Under the pieces are notes generated by a model. That model was given only the letters and a program-made list of their open reading frames with translations, made no database searches and was not told where the DNA came from. A DNA stretch of 64,000 bases from Psychroflexus halocasei (GTDB taxonomy: Bacteria > Bacteroidota > Bacteroidia > Flavobacteriales > Flavobacteriaceae), in the NCBI RefSeq assembly GCF_900107595.1, contig NZ_FNQF01000003.1:186001-250000 (forward strand), read 5' to 3'. The stretch's first letter is position 1; every line of letters starts with the position of its first letter. Shown here piece by piece: positions 24,926-33,959 of this stretch. The position numbers were made by a program, and so were the translations under genes.

Positions 24926-27592
24926 ATGAAAAAATTCCTCAAAATTTTTGGTATAATCATTCTCGTTTTGGTTGCTGCCTTAGTTTTAACGCCGATTATT
25001 TTTGAAGACCAGATTGAATCTGAAATCAAAAAAGTCATTAATAAAAATGTAAATGCAACAGTTGATTGGAATGAACTCGACTTGAGTCTTTTCAGAAGCT
25101 TCCCTGATGCGAGTGTTCAATTAACTGATTTAAAAGTTATTAACAAAGCTCCTTTTGATGGTGACACTTTGGTAAACAGTGAGCAGATTAATTTAAATTT
25201 AGGTATACTTCAACTCTTCAAATCTGATCCAATCAAGATTGACAACTTCTCACTTGATGGCGCTTTAATCAACATTAAAGTGAATGAAGATGGCGCTGCA
25301 AATTACGATATTGCTAAGGAAACAACTGAGCAGCCTAAAGAGGAGGTCAATGAGGAATCAGGTGGAATGCAATTGGCTTTGCAATCTTATAAAATAAATA
25401 ATTCAACAATTATTTACGATGATAAATCTGCTAAAACTTACCTGAAATTAAATGACTTCAATCACCATGGTAGCGGTGACCTTGAAGCCAATAAAACAAC
25501 TTTAGAAACTCAAACAAACTCCCTTGTGACCTTTGTTTTTGATGAAGTTGAATATTTGAGTGACAACTCGATTGATTTAGCCGCAGATTTAGAAATAGAT
25601 TTCGATCAAATGAAGTTTAGTTTCCTCGAAAATAAAGCGATGATTAATCAGTTGCCTTTAAATTTTGAAGGCTATGTTCAGATTTTTGATGACTACCAAG
25701 ATATTGATGTTAGCTTTAGTATGCCAACTTCAAGTTTTAAAAACTTTTTAGGTCTGGTACCAAAGGCTTATGCTGGCAACCTTGAAGGTGTTGACACCTC
25801 TGGAGATTTTGAATTAAACGGTTCTATTAAAGGTCGTGTAGATGATGAAAATATTCCGAAAATCAACATTAAAGGTTATAGCGAAAACGCAAAAGTAAAA
25901 TACGCTGATTTACCTAAATCTATTGATAATATTCATGTAAATGTTGAAATTATTAATGACTCTGGTAAAGTTGAAGACACTTATATAGACGTCAAACAAT
26001 TTGCATTTAATATTGCGCAAGACTACTTTAAAGGACAATTAAAAGTCACAGACTTGATGAATGACATGATTGTTGATTTTGATGTTGACGGAAATATTAA
26101 TCTTGCAAATATTAAGCAAGCTTACCCAGTTGATATTGAGCAAGACCTTAACGGACATCTAAAAGCAGAACTTGCAGGACGCGCCAATGTAGAGCAAGTT
26201 AGTCAAGAAAATTACAATAACTTAAACATCAACGGGCATTTAAGCCTAGACAACTTCAACTATGTTGATGAAGCTTTTCCGCACGAATTAAAGCTTAGTC
26301 AAATAGCTATTAGGTTTAATAAAAATCAAATACAGCTCGAAAACTTAGATATCAAGACAGGACAAAGTGATCTTAATGCAAAAGGAGAACTGAAGAATTT
26401 AATGGCATTTGTATTTTCAGATGGCGTTTTAAAAGGAAACTTCAATGCGCAGTCAAACAATTTTGTTGTAAGTGATTTCTTAGTTGAAGAAACTGAAGAA
26501 GAACAAAATGAGACTTCAAAAGAAGAAGAAACTGATCAACCAAAAACAACAAATCAAGGACAAACTGCATTTAAAGTACCTGACTTTTTAGACATTGTTT
26601 TAAACTTTGATGCAAAAAAAGTTCAGTATGATAATCTTAATTTAGATAATGTTAAAGGCGCTTTAAGCATCAGAAATGAAGCAGTTAATTTAGAAAAAAT
26701 AAATGCTCGAATTTTTGGAGGAAATATCATGCTTGATGGATTAGTTTCAACAAAATCAAACAAACCTCAGTTTGATGTCAAATTAGATTTAGATTTAATT
26801 GATATCCAAAATACTTTTAAAGATCTACATCTACTTCAAAATGTCGCGCCTATTGCTGAAGCTTTAACGGGTCAAATGAATTTAAAAATTGATTTCAGCG
26901 GTTTAATCAATAAAGATTTAAGCTTAGACTTCAGTAGTTTAGCCGGTCAAGTTGCTGCTGACGTTCTCAATGCTGAGGTACACACCGAACAATCTAAATT
27001 AATCAGTGGAATTTCTAATCGATTAGAAAATGTCAATCTAGGAAACAAAAAATTGAAAGATCTCAGCGCAATGTTGGAATTCAATGATGGTAAAATCAAA
27101 ACAAAACCATTTGATTTTAACATTGAAGACATTCAGGTTAATGTTCAGGGTGAACAAGGCTTTGATAAAAGTATTAACTATAATTTAGACTTGGATATCC
27201 CTGCTAAATATTTGGGAGACAAACTTGGCGGACAGTTAGCAAATTTAAGCGGTCAAGAGCTGAAAGACTTCAAAATTGATTTACCAATTAGTTTAAGCGG
27301 ACAATACAATAGTCCTAAAATTAACCTCAACATGAAAACAGCCATCAATGATTTAAAAAATAAAATCGTTGAAGAACAAAAAGGTAAATTGAAAGATAAA
27401 GCTGAAGACAAAATCAAAGATTTCTTGAATGACAAACTCAACAACAAAAAAGATAGTACGCAAACCGAACAAGATTCTGTAAAAACTAAACAGAAAGAAG
27501 AAACAAAAGACAAGATAAAAGGAGCCTTAGAAGGTTTATTTGGCAAGAAAGAAAAGGACGAAAAGGAAAATAAAGAAAAAGATGAAAATTAA
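24926..27592 (+). CDS. AsmA-like envelope protein
   Basis: 888-residue protein with one N-terminal membrane helix (about 5-27, FGIIILVLVAALVLTPIIF) and a large periplasmic part made of repeated beta segments, matching AsmA/TamB-like proteins, which are thought to bridge the envelope and carry lipids. The N-terminal AsmA signature is LDLSLFRSFPDASVQLTDL. The C-terminal region has the AsmA-type pattern GQMNLKIDFSG and ends in a very charged Lys/Glu/Asp tail of about 110 residues. Acidic low-complexity stretches also occur at about 130-145 and 525-545. It lies 7 bp after the queuosine transporter gene. The lipid-transport role is inferred. Confidence 0.88.
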   Translation: MKKFLKIFGIIILVLVAALVLTPIIFEDQIESEIKKVINKNVNATVDWNELDLSLFRSFPDASVQLTDLKVINKAPFDGDTLVNSEQINLNLGILQLFKSDPIKIDNFSLDGALINIKVNEDGAANYDIAKETTEQPKEEVNEESGGMQLALQSYKINNSTIIYDDKSAKTYLKLNDFNHHGSGDLEANKTTLETQTNSLVTFVFDEVEYLSDNSIDLAADLEIDFDQMKFSFLENKAMINQLPLNFEGYVQIFDDYQDIDVSFSMPTSSFKNFLGLVPKAYAGNLEGVDTSGDFELNGSIKGRVDDENIPKINIKGYSENAKVKYADLPKSIDNIHVNVEIINDSGKVEDTYIDVKQFAFNIAQDYFKGQLKVTDLMNDMIVDFDVDGNINLANIKQAYPVDIEQDLNGHLKAELAGRANVEQVSQENYNNLNINGHLSLDNFNYVDEAFPHELKLSQIAIRFNKNQIQLENLDIKTGQSDLNAKGELKNLMAFVFSDGVLKGNFNAQSNNFVVSDFLVEETEEEQNETSKEEETDQPKTTNQGQTAFKVPDFLDIVLNFDAKKVQYDNLNLDNVKGALSIRNEAVNLEKINARIFGGNIMLDGLVSTKSNKPQFDVKLDLDLIDIQNTFKDLHLLQNVAPIAEALTGQMNLKIDFSGLINKDLSLDFSSLAGQVAADVLNAEVHTEQSKLISGISNRLENVNLGNKKLKDLSAMLEFNDGKIKTKPFDFNIEDIQVNVQGEQGFDKSINYNLDLDIPAKYLGDKLGGQLANLSGQELKDFKIDLPISLSGQYNSPKINLNMKTAINDLKNKIVEEQKGKLKDKAEDKIKDFLNDKLNNKKDSTQTEQDSVKTKQKEETKDKIKGALEGLFGKKEKDEKENKEKDEN

Positions 27593-27626
27593 ACACGCAA
27601 ATACTTTATTGTAAGATAATTATTTC

Positions 27627-27634
27627 TAAATTTG
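27627..27634 (+). promoter_or_regulatory. Predicted -7 promoter box, rpsU
   Basis: TAAATTTG matches TAnnTTTG exactly, 41 bp before the rpsU ATG; TTG at 27609-27611 could serve as the -33 element. Confidence 0.6.
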
Positions 27635-27675
27635 CAAACCATTAAAATGATAAAAACGATTTAATATATTTTCAT

Positions 27676-27870
27676 ATGCTAGTAGTTAAAGTAAAGGACG
27701 GTGAAAAAATAGAACGCGCTTTAAAAAGATTAAAAAGAAAATTCCGTGATACTAAAGTTTTACAAACTTTACGTAGCAAAAAAGAATTTACAAAACCTTC
27801 AGTTGCTAAGAGACAGCAAATGAAGAAAGCGGAATATATTCAGTCTTTAAGAGAGAAAGAGAACTTATAA
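27676..27870 (+). CDS. rpsU: 30S ribosomal protein bS21
   Basis: Small basic protein of the 30S subunit, 64 residues. The family pattern is clear: VVKVKDGEKIERALKRLKRK near the N-terminus, then KEFTKPSVAKRQQMKKAE. In Bacteroidota bS21 is part of the ribosomal site that sequesters the anti-Shine-Dalgarno sequence, which explains why strong ribosome binding sites are absent from the genes here (known for the phylum). It has its own promoter box and a strong terminator just downstream, so it is expressed alone. Confidence 0.97.
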   Translation: MLVVKVKDGEKIERALKRLKRKFRDTKVLQTLRSKKEFTKPSVAKRQQMKKAEYIQSLREKENL

Positions 27871-27891
27871 AGTTCGCTTTTTAAACATACA

Positions 27892-27921
27892 AAAAAGGCT
27901 TCATTAACTTGAAGCCTTTTT
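27892..27921. terminator. Terminator after rpsU, shared with the convergent DUF2797 gene
   Basis: An 11-bp stem (AAAAAGGCTTC with GAAGCCTTTTT) and an 8-nt loop, with further pairing inside the loop, lie between convergent genes. T runs are present on both strands. Confidence 0.9.
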
Positions 27922-27943
27922 CTGTTTCTTATTATTTTACGAT

Positions 27944-28738
27944 TTAATGTAACTCTAAATCAACAACGAAACCTTCGTTATTTCTGACATTAAAAACGGT
28001 ATCATCTTGAAAAATTAAATACTGACCTTTTATTCCTACAAGTTTACCTCTATAATTATCCTTCTTACTCAAGTTTAAACTTTTCAACTTTTTAGGATAA
28101 TTTAAAACTGGAAAATGAATCTCAACTTCTTGATTATTTTCTATAAAATATTCTTGAGCTTCATCAGGAATAAACTCTCTCAACTGATTCTTAATATCTA
28201 CCAAGTTTTTATCCTCTATTTCATTTTTCAACATTGTTCGCCAATTCGTTTTATCAGCCACATGCTCTTTTAAAGCAACTTCGGTAAGACCAGCCAAATA
28301 TCGGTTTGGCACTTCAACAACTTCAATAGCTTCGTGCGCACCTTGATCTATCCAACGTGTTGGCACTTGCGTTTTCCTAGTGACACCAACTTTAACGTCA
28401 CTCGAGTTTGCTAAATAAACAATATGTGGTTGCAATTGCACTTTTTTCTCGTAGTCAAGATCACGATCTTCTTGATCCAGATGCGCAGTACTCAACTCAG
28501 GTTTCATGATCCAGTCACCAACCTTAGCCGAAGCCTGAAAACAATCGTAACAAAAGCCTTGGCGAAATATCTTTTTGGCCTTATGACAGTTTAAACACTC
28601 ATACTTAACGAAGTAAATAGCAATTTCACGATTGAGAAGCTGATTCATGTGAATGATGTCTGTATCCATATCGAGAAAGTAATTGACTTCCTCTGCTAAT
28701 GAAGTTCTCATTTTTCTGAGAACAGAGCGATATATCAT
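27944..28738 (-). CDS. DUF2797 family protein with zinc-finger-like cysteines
   Basis: 264-residue cytosolic protein. Two CxxC pairs at about Cys48/Cys51 and Cys63/Cys66 (YECLNCHKAKK and FCYDCF) form a likely zinc site near the N-terminus. The middle contains VKVGVTRKTQVPTRWIDQGA, which resembles the core of GIY-YIG-like nuclease folds found in this family; whether it has nuclease activity is not known. The C-terminal 60 residues form a small beta domain (LVGIKGQYLIFQDD). A near-consensus -7 box (TAACTTCG) lies at 28791-28798. The GH3 gene is divergent. Confidence 0.85.
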   Translation of the reverse strand: MIYRSVLRKMRTSLAEEVNYFLDMDTDIIHMNQLLNREIAIYFVKYECLNCHKAKKIFRQGFCYDCFQASAKVGDWIMKPELSTAHLDQEDRDLDYEKKVQLQPHIVYLANSSDVKVGVTRKTQVPTRWIDQGAHEAIEVVEVPNRYLAGLTEVALKEHVADKTNWRTMLKNEIEDKNLVDIKNQLREFIPDEAQEYFIENNQEVEIHFPVLNYPKKLKSLNLSKKDNYRGKLVGIKGQYLIFQDDTVFNVRNNEGFVVDLELH

Positions 28739-28815
28739 ATTTTTTGTATTTAATTAATGTGTAATTCCGAATGATTTCTTACTTTAGAATCGAAGTTATA
28801 AAGATAAAATAATTC

Positions 28816-30336
28816 ATGCCAATTCCCATTTTTAACTCAATTGCATCTTGGATTTTAAAAAAGAGAATCCACCAAATGGAACTTTTTGTAAAATATCCAA
28901 ACGAAGTTCAAACAGAGTTATTGACTGATCTTATTCAGTTTGCAAAAAATACTGAAATCGGAAGAAAATACGACTTTAAATCGATCAATAGTTATCAAGA
29001 TTTTGCAGATCGCGTGCCTCTCACCTATTATGAAGATTTGGAAGATACGATTGAACGCAGCAGAAATGGCGAAAATAATATCATTTGGCCGACGCCTATC
29101 AAGATGTTTGCAAAATCAAGTGGAACAACGAGTTCTAAAAGTAAATTTATTCCTGTCAGTCAAGAATCTTTAGAAGAGTGTCACTATGCCGCCGGGAAAG
29201 ATATTTTGTGCATGTATTTAAATAATAATGAGAATGCAAAACTATTTACTGGTAAAAGTTTACGACTTGGTGGTAGTAAAGAAATTTATAAAGATAAAGG
29301 CACGTCTTACGGCGATTTATCAGCATTACTCATTGATAATATGCCATTTTGGGCAAACTACAAAAGTACGCCCAGCAACGAAATTTCGTTGATGAATGAT
29401 TGGGACACAAAAATGGAAGCCATTGTAAATGAAACAATGAAAGAAAACGTGACAAGTTTAGCTGGAGTTCCGTCTTGGATGTTGGTTTTACTCAATAATA
29501 TTTTAGAGAAAACAGGAAAAACAAAAATTAGTGAAGTTTGGCCAGAACTTGAAGTTTACTTTCATGGGGGTGTTAGTTTTGAACCTTATAAAACGCAATA
29601 TGACTCCATTATTAAACAAGATAATTTCAGATATTACGAAATCTATAATGCTTCTGAAGGCTTCTTTGCTGCTCAAGATTTAAACAACTCAAAAGATTTA
29701 CTCCTGATGTTAAACTACGGAATTTTTTATGAGTTTATTCCGATGAAAACTTATGGCACGCCAGACGAAAAAATCATTCCATTAAGTGAAGTTGAAGTTG
29801 GCCAAAATTACGCAATCGTTATCACGACAAATGCAGGCTTATGGCGTTATAAAATTGGAGATACCATCAAGTTTACGTCTATTAACCCTTATAAAATAAG
29901 AGTCACTGGCAGAACAAAGCATCATATTAACGCTTTTGGTGAGGAGTTAATTATTGAAAATGCTGAAGAAGCTATCCGTCAAACTATACAAGAAACGCAA
30001 TCTGAAATTGTTGAATTTACAGCTGCGCCAATTTTCATGGATGGTAAAACAAAAGGCGCGCATGAATGGATTATAGAATTTAGGAAAGCACCGAAAAATC
30101 CAGACGAATTTAGAGATCGGTTAGATTTAAATCTTCAAAAAGTCAATAGTGATTACGAGGCTAAACGCTATAATAATATGACGCTTAATAAACTCCAACT
30201 GAATGTTGCAAAACCACAACTCTTTCATGAATGGTTAAGACAAAATGATAAACTCGGCGGACAACATAAAATTCCGCGTCTCTCTAATAAACGCGACTAC
30301 GTTGAGGAGCTTTTAAAAATCAACCAACAACTCTAA
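28816..30336 (+). CDS. GH3-family acyl-adenylating enzyme (copy 1)
   Basis: Predicted ATP-dependent acyl-acid amido synthetase of the GH3 fold, 506 residues. The ATP loop is AKSSGTTSSKSKFIPVS (about 95-111), the second motif is YNASEGFFAAQD (about 276), followed by LWRYKIGDTIKF and ITTNAG, and the hinge is VTGRTKHHINAFGEELI. Plant GH3 proteins join jasmonate or auxin to amino acids; bacterial members of Bacteroidota are of unknown substrate. A paralog lies about 7.5 kb downstream on the opposite strand. The gene appears monocistronic, 110 bp before argS. Confidence 0.9.
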   Translation: MPIPIFNSIASWILKKRIHQMELFVKYPNEVQTELLTDLIQFAKNTEIGRKYDFKSINSYQDFADRVPLTYYEDLEDTIERSRNGENNIIWPTPIKMFAKSSGTTSSKSKFIPVSQESLEECHYAAGKDILCMYLNNNENAKLFTGKSLRLGGSKEIYKDKGTSYGDLSALLIDNMPFWANYKSTPSNEISLMNDWDTKMEAIVNETMKENVTSLAGVPSWMLVLLNNILEKTGKTKISEVWPELEVYFHGGVSFEPYKTQYDSIIKQDNFRYYEIYNASEGFFAAQDLNNSKDLLLMLNYGIFYEFIPMKTYGTPDEKIIPLSEVEVGQNYAIVITTNAGLWRYKIGDTIKFTSINPYKIRVTGRTKHHINAFGEELIIENAEEAIRQTIQETQSEIVEFTAAPIFMDGKTKGAHEWIIEFRKAPKNPDEFRDRLDLNLQKVNSDYEAKRYNNMTLNKLQLNVAKPQLFHEWLRQNDKLGGQHKIPRLSNKRDYVEELLKINQQL

Positions 30337-30421
30337 CTTTTGCTTTTGAAAATTTCGAAAAAAGCAATCCGAAAACATTTTAGAAAACAAACAATGGCTT
30401 TAATGGCGTAGATAATTAGAT

Positions 30422-30429
30422 TATCTTTG
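30422..30429 (+). promoter_or_regulatory. Predicted -7 promoter box, argS
   Basis: TATCTTTG matches TAnnTTTG exactly, 19 bp before the argS ATG. Confidence 0.62.
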
Positions 30430-30448
30430 CCAGCCAAATGATAAGATT

Positions 30449-32224
30449 ATGGACATGACACATAGCATTGAAAATTCAGTAAAAGATTATCTTCAAAAAA
30501 AATATGAAGTTACCGTTGAAAGTTTTGAATTTCAGCAAACTCGGAAAGAATTTGAAGGTGATATAACGCTTGTGGTTTTTCCATTATTGAGATATGTTAA
30601 AACAAATCCCGTTAAGCTTGGAGAAGAGTTGGGCGAACATTTAGTTAAGGATGTTGAGCAAATTTGTGCATTTAACGTCATCAAAGGTTTTTTAAACCTC
30701 AGCTTTACAAATTCATTTTTTGTTAATCAGCTTGAAGAAATCATCACAACACAAGATTTTGGAACACAGCAGAAAGATGAAAAATCTGACAAAATGATGG
30801 TTGAGTTTTCCTCGCCAAACACTAATAAGCCTCTGCATTTAGGACACGTTAGAAACAATCTTTTAGGTCACTCAGTTTCTGAAATCTTAAAGGCAAATGG
30901 TAAAGAAGTTTTCAAAACTCAAATCATTAATGACAGAGGAATTCACATTTGTAAATCAATGTTGGCTTGGCAAAAATTTGGTCAAGGTGAAACACCTGAA
31001 TCAACAGAAATGAAAGGTGACCACTTTGTGGGAAAATACTATGTGATTTTTGATCAGAAATACAAAGTAGAAATCAAAGAACTAATTGAGAAAGGTCACA
31101 CTGAAGAAGAAGCAAAAAAACAAGCGCCACTGCTTTTAGAAGCGCAAAAACTTCTTAAAAAGTGGGAAGAAAATGATACTGAAACAGTTGCCCTTTGGCA
31201 AAAAATGAACAACTGGGTTTATGAAGGTTTTGAGAAAACCTACAGTGATTTAGGTGTTGATTTTGATAAAAACTACTACGAAAGTGAAACATATATCCTC
31301 GGAAAAGAGTTTGTTTTAAAAGGTCTAAAAGATGGCATTTTCTACAAGAAAGAAGATGGTAGCATTTGGGTTGATCTCTCTGAAGACGGACTCGACGAGA
31401 AACTATTGCTCAGAGCAGATGGCACTTCGGTTTACATAACGCAAGACATTGGGACAGCCATACAAAGAGTTAAAGATTTCCAGATTAACGGTTTGGTTTA
31501 TACCGTAGGAAATGAACAAGATTATCACTTTAAAGTTTTGTTTTTAATTCTAAAAAAATTAGGCTTTGCTTGGGCGGAACATTTATATCATTTGAGTTAT
31601 GGCATGGTTGAACTTCCTGACGGAAAAATGAAAAGCCGTGAAGGAACTGTTGTTGATGCTGATCAACTTATTGAAGAAATGGTAACATCAGCTCAAGAAA
31701 TTGCTGAAGAATTAGGAAAAATTGACGATTTAGAAAAAGAAGAAAAACAAAAGCTTTATCAAGCAATAGGTAAAGGCGCATTGAAATATTTTATTTTAAA
31801 AGTAGATCCTCGAAAAAATATGCTTTTTGACCCTAAAGAATCTATAGATTTCCAAGGGAACACAGGTCCTTTTATTCAATACACACATGCGAGAATTCAG
31901 TCGCTTAAACGTAAAGCAAATATCGCTGATTTTTCAGTTATTGATTACAAAAATGCTTTAGACCTTAAAGAAAAAGATATTATCAAGCATTTGCTAAAAC
32001 TGCCATCGACAATAGCGCAAGCTGGAGATGAACTCAACCCTGCCTTGATTTGTAATTATACTTATGATTTGGTGAAGCTATTCAATTCATTTTATCAAAA
32101 TTCACCGATTATTATTGAGGATAAAAATGTCACACAATTTAGAATTTCAATCGCTGATCAAGTTGCAAAAACAATTGCTTTAAACTTGAATTTATTAGGA
32201 ATTGAGAGTCCACAACGTATGTAA
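30449..32224 (+). CDS. argS: Arginyl-tRNA synthetase
   Basis: Class I aminoacyl-tRNA synthetase charging tRNA-Arg, 591 residues. The N-terminal domain (about 1-110) binds the D-loop of tRNA. The HIGH motif is HLGH in SSPNTNKPLHLGHVRNN (about 125-140), and the KMSKS equivalent is KMKSREGTVVDAD (about 395), a variant that retains the first Lys. The C-terminal domain is helical and includes the FIQYTHARIQSL segment typical of ArgRS. The start is ATG 30449, with an alternative ATG at 30455. It is monocistronic with its own promoter box and terminator. Confidence 0.97.
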   Translation: MDMTHSIENSVKDYLQKKYEVTVESFEFQQTRKEFEGDITLVVFPLLRYVKTNPVKLGEELGEHLVKDVEQICAFNVIKGFLNLSFTNSFFVNQLEEIITTQDFGTQQKDEKSDKMMVEFSSPNTNKPLHLGHVRNNLLGHSVSEILKANGKEVFKTQIINDRGIHICKSMLAWQKFGQGETPESTEMKGDHFVGKYYVIFDQKYKVEIKELIEKGHTEEEAKKQAPLLLEAQKLLKKWEENDTETVALWQKMNNWVYEGFEKTYSDLGVDFDKNYYESETYILGKEFVLKGLKDGIFYKKEDGSIWVDLSEDGLDEKLLLRADGTSVYITQDIGTAIQRVKDFQINGLVYTVGNEQDYHFKVLFLILKKLGFAWAEHLYHLSYGMVELPDGKMKSREGTVVDADQLIEEMVTSAQEIAEELGKIDDLEKEEKQKLYQAIGKGALKYFILKVDPRKNMLFDPKESIDFQGNTGPFIQYTHARIQSLKRKANIADFSVIDYKNALDLKEKDIIKHLLKLPSTIAQAGDELNPALICNYTYDLVKLFNSFYQNSPIIIEDKNVTQFRISIADQVAKTIALNLNLLGIESPQRM

Positions 32225-32248
32225 GTTATTTCATTTATATTAACTTTT

Positions 32249-32281
32249 AAAGGAATGTATCTTAAGTGCATTCCTTTTTTT
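32249..32281 (+). terminator. Terminator after argS
   Basis: A 9-bp stem (AAAGGAATG with CATTCCTTT), an 11-nt loop and a T run to 32281 make a good intrinsic terminator. Confidence 0.85.
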
Positions 32282-32325
32282 ATGAATAATTTCTATCTTT
32301 AGAAAACTAACACAAACCTATCACC

Positions 32326-32844
32326 ATGAAAAACTCATTATTGATTGCACTTATATTCTCATCAACAATAGCTTTTAGCCAAATCAATGTTTCGAAATCA
32401 CAAACGGAAAACAGATGGCGAGTTGGCGGAAATATTGGTTTAAGTTTTGGGAGTAACGATTATTTTGGCTTTGGTATCGCACCGAGTATAGGTTATAAAA
32501 TCACTGAAGGTTTGGAAGGTGGAATCACGGTTGGTTATCGTTATTCTGACTGGAAATACTCAAAACAACACATGCTTAACACTGGACCATATTTGAATTA
32601 TTATGCGATTCAAAATTTATTTTTGAGAGCGCATTATGAATATTATAATGGAACTCAAAAAAATAAACTCACATCAAACTCAACAAGTTTTGATGAAAAC
32701 GCTTTGTGGCTAGGCGCTGGTTATCAAAGCGGCGGACGCGTTAAGGTTTACTTTGGTTTAATGTATAATGTGCTTTACAAAGATAACGAGAGTATATTCT
32801 CAAACGGCTTGCGCCCTATTGGCGGTGTGAGTGTTAGTCTTTGA
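32326..32844 (+). CDS. Small outer-membrane beta-barrel protein
   Basis: 172-residue protein with a signal peptide (about 1-18, SSTIAFSQ) followed by alternating hydrophobic/polar strands rich in Gly and aromatic residues (NIGLSFGSNDYFGFGIAP, GGITVGYRYSDW, YFGLMYNVLYKD). This pattern and the C-terminal VSVSL fit an eight-strand OmpA/OmpX-like barrel. No catalytic residue or extra domain is visible. The next gene, a lipoprotein, begins 21 bp later. A degenerate promoter box (TATCTTTA) occurs near 32293. The role is unknown, and porin or structural function is possible. Confidence 0.75.
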   Translation: MKNSLLIALIFSSTIAFSQINVSKSQTENRWRVGGNIGLSFGSNDYFGFGIAPSIGYKITEGLEGGITVGYRYSDWKYSKQHMLNTGPYLNYYAIQNLFLRAHYEYYNGTQKNKLTSNSTSFDENALWLGAGYQSGGRVKVYFGLMYNVLYKDNESIFSNGLRPIGGVSVSL

Positions 32845-32865
32845 TCTATTAAAGTAAATCTTAAA

Positions 32866-33294
32866 ATGAAAACAACCTTACTTTTTAGTCTGATATTACT
32901 ATTATTCTCTTGTCATGAAAATAATAATAAGAACGAAGAAACCAATCTGATCGAAAATACGAACATCAATCCTGATAATTTCAGTGATTTGTTACATACC
33001 GAACCAGATGAAAAAAGTCTTTCTCTTAATAATTTTAAATCTTCTATCAATAAAGGCTTTCTTTCTCATGATGAAGCTTCCGAAATTCTCTCCTCTAAGC
33101 ATTCTTTAGATAAAAGTGACAAGCTTAGACTTTTATATTATACGCAGACTGATTCAACACAAAAATGGATTTACAGAATAAATAGCACAAGAAAACTGAT
33201 TATCAAAAATGTAAAGGTATTTGAAGCATCTAAAACAAAAACTACTGATTTGACTGTTGAAAGAACTGTCATTGAAATGACAAAAGTTTTATAA
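32866..33294 (+). CDS. Lipoprotein of unknown function
   Basis: 142-residue product with a lipoprotein signal (LILLLFSC, Cys16) followed by an Asn/Glu-rich linker (HENNNKNEETN). The remainder is polar, with a helical-looking region (KGFLSHDEASEILSS) and a C-terminal strand-rich part (KLIIKNVKVFEASK). I do not recognise a family. It follows the small barrel protein gene by 21 bp, so they may be co-transcribed. It ends 5 bp before the convergent membrane-protein gene. Confidence 0.65.
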   Translation: MKTTLLFSLILLLFSCHENNNKNEETNLIENTNINPDNFSDLLHTEPDEKSLSLNNFKSSINKGFLSHDEASEILSSKHSLDKSDKLRLLYYTQTDSTQKWIYRINSTRKLIIKNVKVFEASKTKTTDLTVERTVIEMTKVL

Positions 33295-33299
33295 AAAGA

Positions 33300-33908
33300 C
33301 TATCCCAAAACTGTCATTATAGTTACAAAAATAGTCCATAAGCTAATGCCATTAATAAAGATTAATTCTGTAATCCCATTGATGCCATTTTTAATAATTG
33401 AAAGGGCGACAAAGATCATCATTAATCCGATAATGATAGTTCCTACAACTCCCAAAACTTTAAAATCTGCCAAAACAATCAACTGAAATGTCAGAATAAG
33501 TCCTGGTAGTGATAAAAAAACAATCACAGCTAAAAGATTATGCAAAATCCTTTGCATATTTGTTTTAACAGCTTCTTTACTAAAAGGCCTAATATTGTGA
33601 GGTACAAAAGCTAGCGAAGCTAAGGAAAGGCATCCAAAATCAATGTATTGCATTAATTGATTGTAACCTCTTAAATCATAAAAGCTAGTGAGTAAAAGAA
33701 AGAAAAAATAAGTTAAAAAAGCCGTTACAAATAGAAGCCACTTATAACCTTTAACAAAGCTATCACCATATAGATCTTTGTTGCTTAAAAAACTCAAAGT
33801 AAATTTGTTCAGATCTAAATCAACAAACTTCAAAGCCTTTTTGATAAAGTGAGGCAATAAGCTGGCTTGCGTAAAACCAATAAGTAAGATTCCTAATTTG
33901 ATAAACAT
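33300..33908 (-). CDS. Membrane protein, possibly DUF998-like
   Basis: 202-residue integral membrane protein with about six hydrophobic helices (about 2-20, 58-78, 87-105, 121-145, 150-172, 178-200). Helices three and four flank a short polar loop (HNIRPFSKEAVKTNMQRILHN) and the general layout resembles DUF998 membrane proteins, though no signature residue confirms this. No transport or enzyme motif is visible. The gene converges with a lipoprotein gene and is 51 bp downstream of the POTRA/barrel gene; co-transcription is possible. Confidence 0.62.
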   Translation of the reverse strand: MFIKLGILLIGFTQASLLPHFIKKALKFVDLDLNKFTLSFLSNKDLYGDSFVKGYKWLLFVTAFLTYFFFLLLTSFYDLRGYNQLMQYIDFGCLSLASLAFVPHNIRPFSKEAVKTNMQRILHNLLAVIVFLSLPGLILTFQLIVLADFKVLGVVGTIIIGLMMIFVALSIIKNGINGITELIFINGISLWTIFVTIMTVLG

Positions 33909-33959
33909 TATAATGAAAATATTTTCAAAAATTAAATTCTAAAATAATTTAAAGACGAC